Positions 43,971 to 56,156 of a DNA stretch of 64,000 bases are shown piece by piece. The position numbers and the translations under genes are program-made. The stretch lies in the NCBI GenBank assembly GCA_000827265.1, contig KN834818.1, positions 162,436-226,435 of the forward strand, given 5' to 3'. The DNA comes from Collybiopsis luxurians FD-317 M1. Lineage: Eukaryota > Basidiomycota > Agaricomycetes > Agaricales > Omphalotaceae. Position 1 is the stretch's first letter, and every line of letters begins with the position of its first letter. Under the pieces are notes generated by a model. That model saw only the letters and a list, made by a program, of their open reading frames with translations. It was not told the origin of the DNA and made no database searches.

Positions 43971-44050
43971 GTATACCTTTTCATGAAATGGTATACCTTT
44001 TCATGAAATGGTATACCTTTTCATGAAATGGTATACCTTTTCATGAAATG
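43971..44050. repeat. Tandem repeat, 4 x 20 bp
   Basis: GTATACCTTTTCATGAAATG occurs four times in a row without a difference. Partial diverged units lie on both sides (AACAGAAATG before, GATCCCCTTTTCTCAAATAG after). Identity between units points to recent slippage or expansion. Confidence 0.9.
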
Positions 44051-44979
44051 GATCCCCTTTTCTCAAATAGTTCCATTTCCATTAAGGTTACCACTACCAA
44101 GTGTAATTGTAGACTTTAGCTGTCAGATTATAATTACTGCAGCCAGCATGTGTAATGCAAGGTGAAATCATCAATATTCATCAATTACATGCCTGGGCTT
44201 AAATTGGGCCCATTACTGCCAATGGATCACTCACTCAACCTAATGAAACAGCTTCTGCATTGGCAAATGAGACTGTCGTTGTACCTGCAGTCATTCTAAT
44301 GCACTCATCCCTCAGCAGTCTTGGACCCTACTTCAACAGAACCCCTTCCCACAGCTCTGACTTCACACAGTAGTAAAGATTCAACAATTTCTGCAGCTGC
44401 TACCTCCCTTGTCACTGCTGCTGCTTTGAATGATGTTCATGCAAGTTCTCTGCTTAGCCCTCCACTGTCAGAAATACTGTGGCAGTAGGGTACACAAAAA
44501 TTGGCTACCCAGGGTGGATGTGGACATTCTGCTGGAGGGGGAAATGTTCTTCTTCATTGAAGTGGTTGACACATCCCTTCAGTGGCTGAAGAACTTTCCA
44601 GTGTTTCCTCCAGCAAGCTCAGTCTTTTTCTCATGTTAAGTGCATTTAAACTGCTCAAACTGTGCTGTTGACTCTTGTCCTACCTGAGCCTAATCTACTA
44701 TCTCGCTGATTCTAAACATGTTCCAACTAATTGAACTGCTCCTTTCATGGCACTGTGTGGAATCTGAAGGACTAGAACCTGTTTAAACAGTTTGAACAGA
44801 AGACTACTGCTTTTCTTCTATTAATATTTAGGCCTAGGTCCCATTCAACTAGATATGTAATTAGAAGCAATCAGAATACTTTACATGAGTTGGTATATAT
44901 GAACTAAAGTAGCATTTAAGTGGTTGAACAAGATATGGTCTTTTTTATTGTTGGTTCAAATGAATGTCATGGTATTTTA

Positions 44980-45032
44980 TTCAGGTTCGGACCAGGTTCA
45001 CCGGGCTCATGGACCGGACTGCGGCAACACTG
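44980..45032. mobile_element. Orphan right end of the 5097-type hAT family
   Basis: AGGTTCGGACCAGGTTCACC .. GGACTGCGGCAACACTG matches the right end of the 770-bp element (GAACTGCGGCAACACTG plus GGTTCA subterminal words). No CAGTGTTGCCG left end was found upstream in this window, so the element is truncated or its left half has diverged. Confidence 0.55.
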
Positions 45033-45596
45033 AGATGTACAAGTGCAAAACTAGGAGTGATTACATTGGTCCAGTATGCTTGGAACAGGTACCTGGCCCA
45101 GACCAAATCAATGAAATCAACAAGCACATCTTGCGCTTGCCTTTCTTCAATTCCAAATTGTGACAACCTTAAATTTTGCTTCACACTCTTCTCAAAATCT
45201 ACTCACCCTAGAGGCCAGAAGGCATTCATTGATTTAATCTGAGCACAATGCCATGAGGCTGCTCTACCAAGTTTTTGCAATTCTTTCTCCACTGAATGCT
45301 GGTATGCTAAGCAACAAGGGATTAGGGTGTGATGTTGGTGCCTTGCATTCTCATTCAATCTGGGAGTCTATGTTTTCTGCAGTCTGGTCCTCAATCAAGT
45401 GGGTCTGGAACATGGATATGTATTTTCTGCTGGACCTTGAGTAGAGTTCTTAAAAACAACTACAAACCCTTGGCATTTCCTCTCATTCATATCTGAGGAA
45501 TGGCATTCAAATTTTTATTCTTGGATTCTTTCTGCCAGTACTTTCTGACACAATTTTATGTTGCACTGGCTCTGGCCCAGATGACATGAGCTTTCC

Positions 45597-45912
45597 TGTC
45601 AAGCAGAGATTCTGAGGCGTCAGGCTAAGTATAGATTGCTGACCTATGACTATTCATAGCTTGCATATGGAACTTGGTATTTTTGACATGTTCCCAATTC
45701 ACTCAAATTTCAATCAGGTACATTTTCACTCAGTTTAACATCATATTGTAACATTGGTCTGACATGGTTGAATTTTTAAGTACAGTCACTTATGGTTGTA
45801 TTCCTATACAAAAGGTGTATTGCAACAGGTTGGAAGATTTTGCCAATGAGAAGTAGAAAATTCAATACTATTGTTGGCCTGGGAAATGACAACAGGAACA
45901 TTGACCACTGCT
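45597..45912 (-). repeat. 3' flank of NLR copy 3, shared with copy 2
   Basis: Inverted counterpart of 15620-16000. The similarity fades at about 45597, inside a remnant of the GH5-relic-associated sequence (GTCAAGCAGAGATTCTGAGGC). This marks one end of the duplicated unit on this arm. No gene. Confidence 0.65.
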
Positions 45913-48900
45913 TCATTGTGGCAAGATTGCAGCAGCATTGAGGGTGTCACTGTAATCACCACCCAGGACTGTAATATCTGCACCCCTCTCAAGTAAATGC
46001 TTGATCACTGTCTCATTTCCATGTGCATTATCAGCAGCAGCTTGAAGGGCATTGCCATATTGACCACCCTGAAGATTAATATCAGCACCTCTGTCAAGCA
46101 AAAGCTTAACCACTGCTGGATTTCCATGAGCATTTGCAGCAGCAGCTTGAAGGGCATTGCCAAATTGACCACCTTGAGCATTAACATCAGCACCACTATC
46201 AAGCAAAAGTGCGACAGCTGCCTCATCTCCATAGGGATTGGTTGCAGCAGCTTGAAGGGCACTGCCATACAGACCACCATGAGCATTGACATCAACACCC
46301 TGTTCTAGTAAAAGCTTAAGCATTGGCTCATTTTGAGGGCCATTAGCAGCAGCAGCTTGTAGGACATTGCCATATTGGCCACCCTGAGCATTGATATCAG
46401 CACCATTCTCAAGCAACAGCTTGACTATTGCTGTTCCTGGGGGAGATGAAGCAGTAGCTGCTTGAAGAGCATTGCCATATTTTCCACCCTCAGCATTGAT
46501 ATTTGCCCCACTCTCAAGCAAAAGCTCAATCACTGCCTCATTTCCATAATATGCAGCAGCTTGAAGGGCATTCCCACCCCGAGCATGGACATCAGCACCA
46601 TGCTCCAACAAAAGCTTTACTACTGCCCCATTTCTATTAACTGCAGCAGCAGTTGTAAGGGCATTGCCAAAATAACCACCCTGAGCATTAACATCAGCAC
46701 CATGTTGTAACAAAAGCTCTACAGCTGCCATGTTTTCAACTTCAACAGCAGTTTGAAGGGCATTGCCAACAAAATAAGAACTGCCCTGAGCATTGACATC
46801 CGCACCCTTGCTAAGCAAAAGCTTTATAACTGCCATATTCTGACAAGAAATGGCTGCTTCAAGGGCATTGACATATTGACCACCTGGAGCATTGATATCG
46901 GCACCTTTTGCAATCAAAAGTTCTATTATTCTCTTATTGCTGCACATGCTAAATGCAGTGGCAGCGGCACAGAGGGCACTGCCATATCTCTTCCCCTTTG
47001 CCTTGACATCAGCACCCCTATCAAGCAGAAGGTTTACCACAATTTCATTTCCTTGTGCAGCAGCAGCTGCAAGGGCATTGTCATATTCACCACCTTGAGC
47101 ATTGACATTAGCATCCTTCTGAAGTAAAAGCCTTACTACTGCCTCATTACCAGAACATACAGCAGCTTGAAGGGGATTGCCATATTGGCCACCATTGACA
47201 TTGACATCTGCATTATTCTCAAGTAAAAAGTGTACTAATGCCTCATTTCTGCAATGTACACTGGCTTGAAGGGCACTGCCATATTGGCCTCCCTGAGCAT
47301 TGATATCAGCACCCTTTTCCACTAAAAGTCTCACTATAGCATTATTCCCTTGAGCTGCAGCAGCTTGAAGGGCATTGCTATATTGGCCACCCTGAGCATT
47401 GACATTAGCACCATTTTCAAGCAAGAGCTCTACTACTGCCTCATTTTCCTTATATGCAGCAGCTTGAAGGCCATTGCCATAGGGACCACCATTAATATTG
47501 ACATCCACACCCTTGTTAAGCAAAAGCCTTACTACTGCCTCATTTCCTTTGATTGCAGCAGCTTGAAGGGCATTGCCAAATTTACCACCCTGATCATTGA
47601 CACTAGCACCCTGCCCAAGCAGAAGCTTTACTACTGCCTCATTTCCCCATGCTACAGCTGCTTGGAGAGCATTGCCATAGCGACCACCCTGAGTATTGAC
47701 ATTGGCACCTTTCTCCAGCAAAAGGTTTACTACCGCCTCATTGTTCAGTATTACAGCTGCTTGAAGTGCACTGCCATAGTAACCACCCTGAGTGTTGACA
47801 TTGGCACCTTTCTCCAGCAAAAGCTTTACTACTGCCTCATTTCCAGAATATGCTCCAGCTTGAAGGACATTGCCAAATTGACTGCTGTGAGCATCAACAT
47901 TGGCACCCTTCCTAAGCAAAACCTTTTGCCAATCATCAATATCATTACCCACCTTACACAACAGCTGGACTGTTTTTGAGGGAGATGAAGCAGCAGCTGC
48001 TTGAAGAGCATTGCCATAGTAACCACCCTGAGTATTGACATTGGCACCCTTCTCAAGCAAAAGCTTTACTACTGCCTCATTGCCAGAATATGCTCCAGCT
48101 TGAAGGGCATTGCCATATCGACCACCTTGAACATTGACATCTACACCTACACTGGCTTGAAGGGCACTGCCATATTGGCCTCCCTGAGCATTGATATCAG
48201 CACCCTTTTCCACTAAAAGTCCCACTATAGCATTATTCCCTTGAGCTGCAGCAGCTTGAAGGGCATTGTCATATTGGCCACCCTGAGCATTGACATTAGC
48301 ACCATTTTCAAGCAAGAGCTCTACTACTGCCTCATTTTCCTTATATGCAGCAGCTTGAAGGGCATTGCCATAGGGACCACCATTAATATTGACATCCACA
48401 CCCTTTTTAAGCAAAAGCCTTACTACTGCCTCCTTTCCTTTGATTGCAGCAGCTTGAAGGGCATTGCCATATTCACCACCCTGAGCATTAACATCAGCAC
48501 CCTTCTCAAGCAAAATATTTACTAGTGTTTCATTGCCATGACAGGCTGCAGCTTGAAGGGCATTCCCATAGTAGCCCCCCTTTGCCTTGACATCAGCACC
48601 CTTATCAAGCAAAAGGTTTACTATACTTTCATTTCCCTGTGCTGCAGCAGCTTGAAGGGCAGTCTCATATTTGCCACCCTGAGTATTGACATCAGCACCC
48701 TCCTGAAGCAAAAGCCTTACCATTGCCTCATTACCATGGTATGCAACAGCTTGGAGGGCATTACCATATTCACCACCCTGAGCATTGACATCAGCACCCT
48801 TATCAAGCAAAATCTTTACTATATTTTCCTTTCCTGCAGAAGCAGCAGCATGGAGGGCATTACCCCATAAGTGATGCTGAAGATTGACATCAGCATTGTT

Positions 48901-51451
48901 CTCAAGCAAAAGGTGAACTAATTCCTCATTTCCATGCCCTGCAACAATTTGCAGGGCATTTTCACAATTACCATTCTGAGCATTGACATCAGCACCATTT
49001 TTAAGTAAGAGCTCCACCACTGTGTTGCGTCCATAAATTGCGGCAGCTTGAAGGGCACTATCATGGCTATCACTTTCAGCATTGACATCTGCACCCTGCT
49101 GGAGCAAAAGCTTTACAACTGCCTCTTTTCCGTGGATTGCAGCAGCTGCAAGGGGATAGCCAAATTGACCTCCATTGACATCAGCACCCTGCTCAAGCAA
49201 AAGCTTTACTATTGTCTCATTTCCCCGTGCCGCAGCAATTTGAAGATCCTTGCCATACTGATCACCCTGAGCATTACCTTTCTCCAGCAAAAGCTTTACT
49301 ACTGCCTCATTTCCAGAATATGCTCCAGCTTGAAGGACATTGCCAAATTGACCACAGTGAGCATCAACATTGGCACCCTTCTCAAGCAAAACCTTTACTA
49401 CTTCTTCATTTCCCTCTGCTGCAGCAGCTTGAAGGGCATTGCCATCTAGACCTCCCTGAGCATTTATATTAGCACCCAAGCCTAATAAATCAAGGACCAT
49501 AGATAAATGCCCCTTTTTCGCAGCAGCATAGAGCCCTGGATTGAGATCTCCTGCCTCACAAGAATCCAGCAATTTACGGCTTGCTGTCAATAACCCAGTC
49601 CATACCAATGCAAAGAGTGGGTTGGCATTTTTCCATCTGTCTTCAGCTTTTCTCACGTAATTTGTATGCAGTGTATATCTCTTCAGCCAGTGCCGGAAAC
49701 TTTTTTTTCCGCCCTTTGCAAATTCCACAATTATATCATGTAGGGACCCTTGATACTCACCAGTGTCCTCCACAAATTTTGCATGCCTGGGCCAGTATTC
49801 CACTGCATATGGCATTAGTGAATTGTCGTCCAACTCCCACTCTTCTTGTATAAGTCCAATTGAGGTGAATTGTGTCAGGTATATTATGCAGGCTTGAGCA
49901 ATTTTTTCATGAGCCAGCAGCTCATTAATTGAAAATAATCCCACGGTCTGGGATGAATGGTGTTTATCAATTATGAATTCTTTCACCGAGGCATGTGCCA
50001 ATTGAACATTTGAGTGTATGTCAATTGCAACAAGAGTGGAATCAATAATTGAATGGATTTTAACCTCCATTTCACCAGCCTTGCCATCAATACAGTTATT
50101 GTCCAAATCGATTATCAGAATATCGGCAATCTTTCTGATAGTCAAAGGCTCAAATGCATAGGTAAGCCATAAGAGAAGATGATGAGCATCTTCTCTATTT
50201 TCTTCTCTTTCCCAAGTTCGCAGCATTGCCTGGCTATAAGTTTCCTTCAAGTCTTTAGGCAAATTTTTCAAAGCTTTCCGCACCACTCTGGGTGATCCAC
50301 AAATCTTGAGTGTTCTTAGCTGACAATCCACCCAGCGGAATCTGCAGTCATATTAGTTTTAATCATGTTCATTCAAATATTTTCAACTCACTGGCCCTGT
50401 GCCTTCTCCTTCAAAGTATCTATGACCTCGGCTTTCAGATCTCCAAAGTGACATTCTCCTACTTCCTTTTCCAAATATTTTGCAATATCCTCATCAATAA
50501 AGGCATTTCCACTTTCCAACGAAATTGTGAGGCATCCCTTCAAAATATGTGCTGTACTGGGGCCATAGCGGCTTGTGAAAAGAATGGAAAACTTCTCATG
50601 CAGGCTTTGCATCCATTCAAAAACCTTTGCTGTTTCACAACACTCATCCATGGCATCCAGCACAATGTAGCCCCCACTAGTAGTTTCTAAAACTTCTTTC
50701 AGTACCATGGCTAAGTCCTCTGTGGCAGGTGAGGATGCAGTAAGACCTTGTCTGTTGCATGCATCATACAGCTTTTTTAATGTAGGATGGATGCCTGTAC
50801 TATTAGCCCCAACTTGAAGCAAAAGAGAAAGAAGGTAGCCCCGAAAAGTAGATTTTGAATCTGTGTTATCACGTGAGTCAAAGTAGTGGTACCAGATATA
50901 ATCTGGGGCCATTTGTTTAAGATCTCTGACTATAGTAGTCCTAGTAGAAATGAAAGGTTAACAATTTTCAATTTCAATTTGACTGAACTCACAATAAGAT
51001 AGTTTTGCCTGATCCGGCTGCCATTGGTAGTCAGTATAAATTTTATTTATTGTTATACATTTTTTTCCCATACCTTTACCTTGTATCCAAAGCATACTTT
51101 GAGTTTGCTTCCACTTGATATATTCAGGATGATTTAGAATCCATTGACAAGTGCCTTCAGTTCTCTTATCGTCTGCAGCTTGAAAGTTGGTGGTACAATC
51201 TGGTGCATTGAGCCACTTGTGGATCTTTTCCTTCTCATCATTCGCTGCCAAACACAAGAAATCCCGAGTCTTGTATGTGTGCACAAGGAAGTTGGATGTT
51301 TAACTCACACACAATAATGAATGTTCCGCCATGTATGGCAAAGTTGGAAGCATTTTGAAACATGCTACGATAGTCATTAGGGTACATCTATGTGCTCCTT
51401 TCCGAGATAAATTGTCGATCCTCACCTTCCGCTTGCATTAACTACCGTCAT
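45913..51451 (-). CDS. NACHT-ankyrin NLR, copy 3 (complete, intact, 1758 aa)
   Basis: Exons on the minus strand are 51451-51426, 51364-51313, 51269-51074, 51017-50993, 50940-50392 and 50341-45913. They sum to 5277 bases, a whole number of codons. The protein starts MTVVNASGS then MFQNASNFAIHGGTFII. Walker A GKAGSGKT is at about residues 90-97, Walker B VLDAMDE at 193-199 and TSR at 222-224. A helical arm follows (TYSQAMLRTWEREENREDAH, FEPLTIRKIADIL, QLAHASVKEFII). From about residue 555 there are some 35 ankyrin repeats of 33 residues to the end. Fungal NLRs of this build act in non-self recognition: repeats sense and NACHT oligomerises. No separate effector domain precedes the NACHT. Its exon-3 acceptor differs from the other copies (AAG at 51271-51270, replacing a lost CAG). 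Confidence 0.9.
47261..48470 (-). repeat. Internal duplication within the ankyrin array of NLR copy 3
   Basis: The segments 47261-47578 and 48153-48470 differ at only a handful of positions over about 318 bases. Shorter matching pieces (around 47825-47910 and 49287-49375) flank a second copied patch. The identity is far above that between ordinary neighbouring repeats of this array, so it is a recent unequal crossover or gene-conversion event. Confidence 0.75.
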
Positions 51452-51571
51452 TTCTGAGTTCCTGTGAAAAATGACTAGCTTTCACAAATGTATAACAAAG
51501 TATTAACATACCGCCTGTACTGCTGATCGATCAGAATGGGTGTATTCTGGAAGCAGCAGTCAGTACTCGAT

Positions 51572-51581
51572 CATATATATA
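51572..51581 (-). promoter_or_regulatory. TATA box of NLR copy 3
   Basis: On the minus strand TATATATATG lies about 121 bp before the ATG at 51451, in the same conserved setting as in copies 2 and 4 (CTTCCAGAATACACCC about 20 bp downstream). A 5'-UTR intron, donor GTATGT and acceptor TTTTTCACAG (about 51514-51463), fits this copy well. Confidence 0.6.
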
Positions 51582-52685
51582 GTCCACTGATAGACCACCT
51601 GATCTGAATTGATATATAGTAGATATCGATACAATTATCAAATTAGTATCGGGAACGCTTAACCAAATCCGGAGGATCACTCCTTTCTTCCAAACAGCAT
51701 CGTCTTCGTCTCACTCAAGATTTGTAATTCTTCATACTAAATACATTGGTTGAAATTAACTTTATTCATTCCATTATTTCCTTGGGAATTGAAGGAAGTA
51801 TTGCAATTTTAAAGGTAACTCCGAGTCCACTCGACCTTTAAGTAATTGAATTGACACCCTGTGATCCCGGCAATTTGTATCTTTCGCCCGTAAAACTCTC
51901 ATTTTGAAACCGTGTAAGCTGAATGCTGCCGTAGCCAGTGCATTTTGAGTGACCGGGTCATTGCTGCCATTTAATTTCATCATCTCGTTCCAGCGTTTTC
52001 ATCGATGCATCCTTTCCCTTGACGGCTTCCCTTTGCTCTCATCCTTCCTTGTTGAACCGCGTGGAATGTTAATCTCCTGAATTTTATGCATTTGCAACGT
52101 GACGCTTTCTTTGTTCCCTCTTTACGCCCTTCGCATCTTGGGATCTCGTGCAGGCCTCGATTGTTTTTACTAATGCACTGAAACAAAAATCCTACTACAA
52201 TCATAATCTAAGAGTCGAATCGGAAGCTCAAGAACAACTGGCCTTGTAAAATATTTTAGGATAGTAATGATACGAAACAGAAAAAAATATAATATAAAGT
52301 GATCACCCCAAAAAACCGACAACCGAGAAGGTTGAACAATTACTTGTTCTCGTCTGGAACACTTCACAAACTGCACCGAATCCAGCGCCGTAACGCTGGC
52401 TATATTTTTCATTACGACAGAGCTGAAAAGAAAAATGGGGAAAAAAGCGGTCGCATCAGCAAGCTAGATTAGCGCATGAAGCCGAACGTACGAACCAGCC
52501 AGGATTCCTCTGCCCATAAGTCTACCAGAAGAACCAAGAGCAGTTGCGTCACAGCATGCAACAGCGCCCTCACTTGCTCTCACGCCCGGTTGGAGCCGTC
52601 AGACCCGGCTATATCCAGATACATCACTCGCAAAAGCAAAAGCGTCCGGAATGAAATATAAATTGCAGATGCATCAGGGTGCTCG

Positions 52686-53426
52686 GTAAGATTGACAACG
52701 GTGGCGCCAAGATCAGAGGGGGTCAATGGTAAAAGGAGAACGGACGATACGATGAGGAACAGAAGGTTGTGATATCAAGGGGCCTAGTGAAGGGCATAGA
52801 AGGGTAGAATTTGGAACGTTGAGAGGACGGATTACAGTCGGTTGAAAGAGCCGCAACGACCAGGTTCATCTGTGCTCAAACGTCATGCTGGAAGCTTGTC
52901 GTAAGTCAACGAGAATTACACCAGAACTAATGCAAATATCAGGTAGAGGTGAGTATTGAGCGTGGTCAAGCGGAGAGTATAGACCAACCCACCTTCGCAA
53001 CACTCAAACATTAGGACTACTCCCACCGGCAAGGGTGTCATCATCAAAGGGGTCGGTAAGATTGACGACGGTGGCGCCAAGATCTTGGGAGAACTATGCC
53101 AAAAGGAGAACGGACAATGAAGAACAGAAGGCTGTGATATCAAGTGCCTAGTGAAGGGCATGGATGGGCAGAACTTGAAGCGGCGAGAGGACGGGTTGAA
53201 AGAGCAGCAACCAAAAAAAATCATCTGCGCTCGGATATCATACCGGAAGGTTGTCGTCAGTCGACGGGAATTACACCGGAACTAATGTAAATATCAGGTA
53301 GAGGTGAGTATTAAGCGTGGTCAAGCGGAGAGTATAGAGCAACTCACCTTCGCAACACCCAAACATTAGGGCTACTCCCATCTGCAAGGGCCTCAGCATC
53401 AACGGGGGTCGAAAGTGCGACCTGAG
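52686..53426 (-). repeat. Tandem duplication (period about 370 bp) in block D
   Basis: GTAAGATTGAC.ACGGTGGCGCC recurs at 52686 and 53056. The whole unit (GGAACAGAAGG, TTGTGATATCAAG, GTATTGAGCGTGGTCAAGCGG landmarks) follows in both copies. Block E has only one unit (around 58260-58080), so the doubling happened on this arm after the arms separated. Confidence 0.75.
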
Positions 53427-54394
53427 AGTGCAATTTTGGGTGCGCCAGTACCGGGCCAGGTAGCGACACAGAGGGAGATGCAATTCCAGTGAGTTAGAGT
53501 GCCCAGGCCAGGGAAGGTAGTCGTAAATGATGACGAGGAAACAGCTGCGAAAACACAGGTAGGGTAGTCGATAGAGCAAACGAAGCTCCTGCCAGCCAGA
53601 TTGAGCAGTATTGCCACTGGAAGGTCGCTCGGTGTGCAGAGGAAAGAGACAGGAAAGGTTAGATCACAAACTGTCCACCTAGGGAGAAGCAGGAGACAAG
53701 TGATATGAGTCATCGCAGCAGGACTAGAGAAGTTAACCCGGCGCACCGTTCGGCTCAATATCCGACCCTCCTATCTTGTAGACCCCAGCGATGTCAAGAT
53801 CAGAGAGGTGTACATGACGGCGACGACACTCGGGGTTGAACATTGGGAATCGGCACACTAGCCCTTGTCAATAGTGAAAAGATGATATTGACACGTAGTT
53901 GGAATAGCGTAGCCTAAAAACGTATTCATCAGACATGCATTGGGGAGAAATGAAGTTCGAGGATGTACTCTCTTCGCCCACACAACAAAACCACTATCTG
54001 AAGAGCTTTGCCTATTGTCGGTAGCTGGTCCCCTTAGTCCAGCCTATCAGGCATCCCACCAAGCCGTTGCAATTTGGTTGTGATCTTCCTTCGATTCACC
54101 GTTCAAACGGTTAATAGAGCTGAAACAGCATTGTCGGGTCGAGTGATAATGTCAGTCGGGACTAGGAAGAGAGGAAGATGTTAAAAACGAAGAAAGAGAA
54201 AATGAGAATGGGGAGAAAGGACGACAGAAGTAAGAATAGGGATGGAACAACGGTTAGAGCATCAATGGGGGATAAGGGGAAGGTAGACGAAACGGAAGCA
54301 AGGTGAAACAAGGTAATCGAAAGGCAACACAGCGAGCCCTGCGTGTACACCCCCATGTCCAGTCACGTTTGGAAGAAGAGGCCTACCTCCATAG

Positions 54395-54766
54395 AAAGAC
54401 TCGCCTCCGAGGACTGTTCCGGTTTTATCTCCAGTTCCGACCAAGGACCTTGAAACGACTCTTGGTTGCGGGTTGGATCTCGTATAGAGTTGAAAATAAA
54501 ACGGCTCACCGGTAGAATATTACACCGTCGTAATACCCTGTAGAGCGCGAATTTAATGAGGATTTGCGGAGCAAGCAATCCGATTCACAGGAAACTCACC
54601 CTCCATGGCCAATGCCAGGAAGTTTCGACAGGCTTTCGGTGTTTCCTGGGTACCTGTACCTCATAAAATATCAAGACTGGAGTTTGACTGGAAGAACATA
54701 CCTTGGATCATAGCTCTAGGTCAATCTCTCCCATTGTTGTATCCATTATCATGCGTCCTGAGGTGA
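54395..54766 (-). pseudogene. CWC27-type cyclophilin N-terminal relic, block D
   Basis: Minus-strand pieces are SGRMIMDTTMGEIDLEL then stop (TGG of LWSK is TGA) ending near 54707, ETPKACRNFLALAME (54645-54601), GYYDGVIFYR-like (about 54537-54510) and RVVSRSLVGTGDKTGTVLGG followed by ESFYGG (54471-54395). It preserves the fourth exon that blocks C and E have lost. Non-functional. Confidence 0.65.
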
Positions 54767-54939
54767 GAAGGGCCATTGGGACGCGACTCAAGAACAGGCT
54801 GATCGAGGTTCGGGTTCAAGCAACGGCGACGGAGTTGGCGCCAAAGCTGGATGACATAAGCTCGAAATAGCGCTCGAAGGTTTTTTTTTGAACTCTTCAT
54901 TGCAGCGAGAAAGTAAGTCTAAATACTAAGGAACGTGGT

Positions 54940-55559
54940 GGAGACACTTGTAATTCGATATTGAGCGAGGTTGTTTCGGAGAGGGAATCCGTAAGGGAAT
55001 TTGTAGCTACTGAAACTGCGGTGTGTGACAGTGTGCCAGTACTAAGCATGAATGGAAGCGTTCGGTCAGAGGCTTAGATAAATAAAGGAAATGAATAATG
55101 CAGGAGGGTCTTCGATGTACAATTCACTATGACCCGATGTTGTGTAGGAAGACACCAGGGAGAAAGGGCCATTCTTTTGGCTAAGTTCTGAGTCCCTGTC
55201 TTACTCGAAACTGTAAATTCTAGCCCTGTTTGTCTCGTTAGCCAATTTTGAAATTTGAACCACTCAGCTGATGAGGTTACTTTATCCTAGCTTCACTATG
55301 TGCATCCAGTCTTCACTTTTGGAGCGTAGCAGGACTCGGTTCTTCTGAGTGCGTACTGCGGCCTGGGCTTCTCTAATTCTCAATCTTGAGCATCCATCAT
55401 CAATCTAGGGCAGTTCATTCCACCATTCCAGCATCCTTTCTACCACCAGCATTCTCAAGAATCAATTTGAGTCCGACTTGGGAATTCTCCAGCTAATTCG
55501 CTTAAATCACCGGCTCTATACATCATTGAAGCCTTTCGAGTCCTATAAATACTGCACTA
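54940..55559. other. Spacer between the inverted arms, no gene seen
   Basis: This is unique-looking sequence between the end of block D and the plus-strand GH5 relic. It shows no similarity to the duplicated block and no convincing frame. The TATA-like TATAAATACTGCACT near 55546 precedes the GH5 relic and may be its old promoter. Confidence 0.4.
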
Positions 55560-56150
55560 CTCAAGAGTCTACTCACTCCTCTCGCCTTGCTTGTCTCCAC
55601 ACTGGGTGCTCTAGCAGCCAATAGCTTTGTCGGGGCCCATGTAAGCAACGTGACAGATGAAGTCTGACCATCAGTTTCTATGCTAACGTTTCGATGTGTT
55701 GCAACAGAACTCCTACACCTACTTTCTTCCAGATAGTGAGTGTACTGCACTCCTTGATGCAATGCAGACCGCAGGGACAAAGGTAGGTCTAAATGTACCC
55801 AATCGGAGGAATGTACACTCCTCACACTCGATTGCTGCCTTGATTAGAGAGTAGTCTTCAAGTGGGAGACATTTACAGTAGAACCTATGGTGTGGAGAGA
55901 TTTTACACTCATCCCGGTATGTCTCAATGCGCTGTAATTCGAGGAAAGCACTGCGTCACCTAACCTTTTGACTTCCTAGATGCAATCTATGCCTTTAATC
56001 ACATTGAATATCCACAAGAATTCCCCCTTGGGCGACCAACCCTGGAGTGAGCTTGGAGAGCACATTTTTGGGTACGAGGCGCAGAATGAGTGGGTTCTGT
56101 TATTGACAGAATTTCTGATCTATATAGGCCGATGATTTTTGACCACTAGT
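55560..56150 (+). pseudogene. GH5-family glycoside hydrolase relic, copy 4
   Basis: Exon-like pieces: TPLALLVSTLGALAANSFVG (end of signal peptide), intron GTAAGC..CAACAG, NSYTYFLPDSECTALLDAMQ followed by TAGTK with donor GTAGG near 55780, and then a decayed middle. Near 56015-56090 HKNSPLG and HFWVRGAE correspond to HKNSLLG..YIF.YEAQNE of copy 1, with stops and a frameshift. The sequence breaks off at about 56150 and jumps into cyclophilin block sequence (GHYDRVIFHQ, block F, 56165-56195), so a deletion of several kb joined the two. Confidence 0.65.
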
Positions 56151-56156
56151 CAATTC

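Larger units (their letters stand above)
42793..45590. other. No recognisable gene; AT-rich remains
   Basis: Between the retroelement and the 3' flank of NLR copy 3 all reading frames are short. It contains a 20-bp tandem repeat (43971-44050) and an orphan hAT right end (about 44980-45032). The minus-strand piece QFGIEERQAQDVLVDFIDLV (about 45175-45100) could not be assigned. The composition and scattered codons suggest a long-dead element. Confidence 0.4.
51460..54939 (-). repeat. Segmental duplication block D (5' flank of NLR copy 3)
   Basis: The inverted counterpart of blocks A and E. It extends from the NLR copy 3 start leftwards in transcription sense to the AAGTAAGTCTAAATACTAAGG end at 54939. 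Unlike E it retains the fourth cyclophilin exon, as A does. It also contains a tandem duplication of about 370 bp (52686-53426). Confidence 0.8.
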
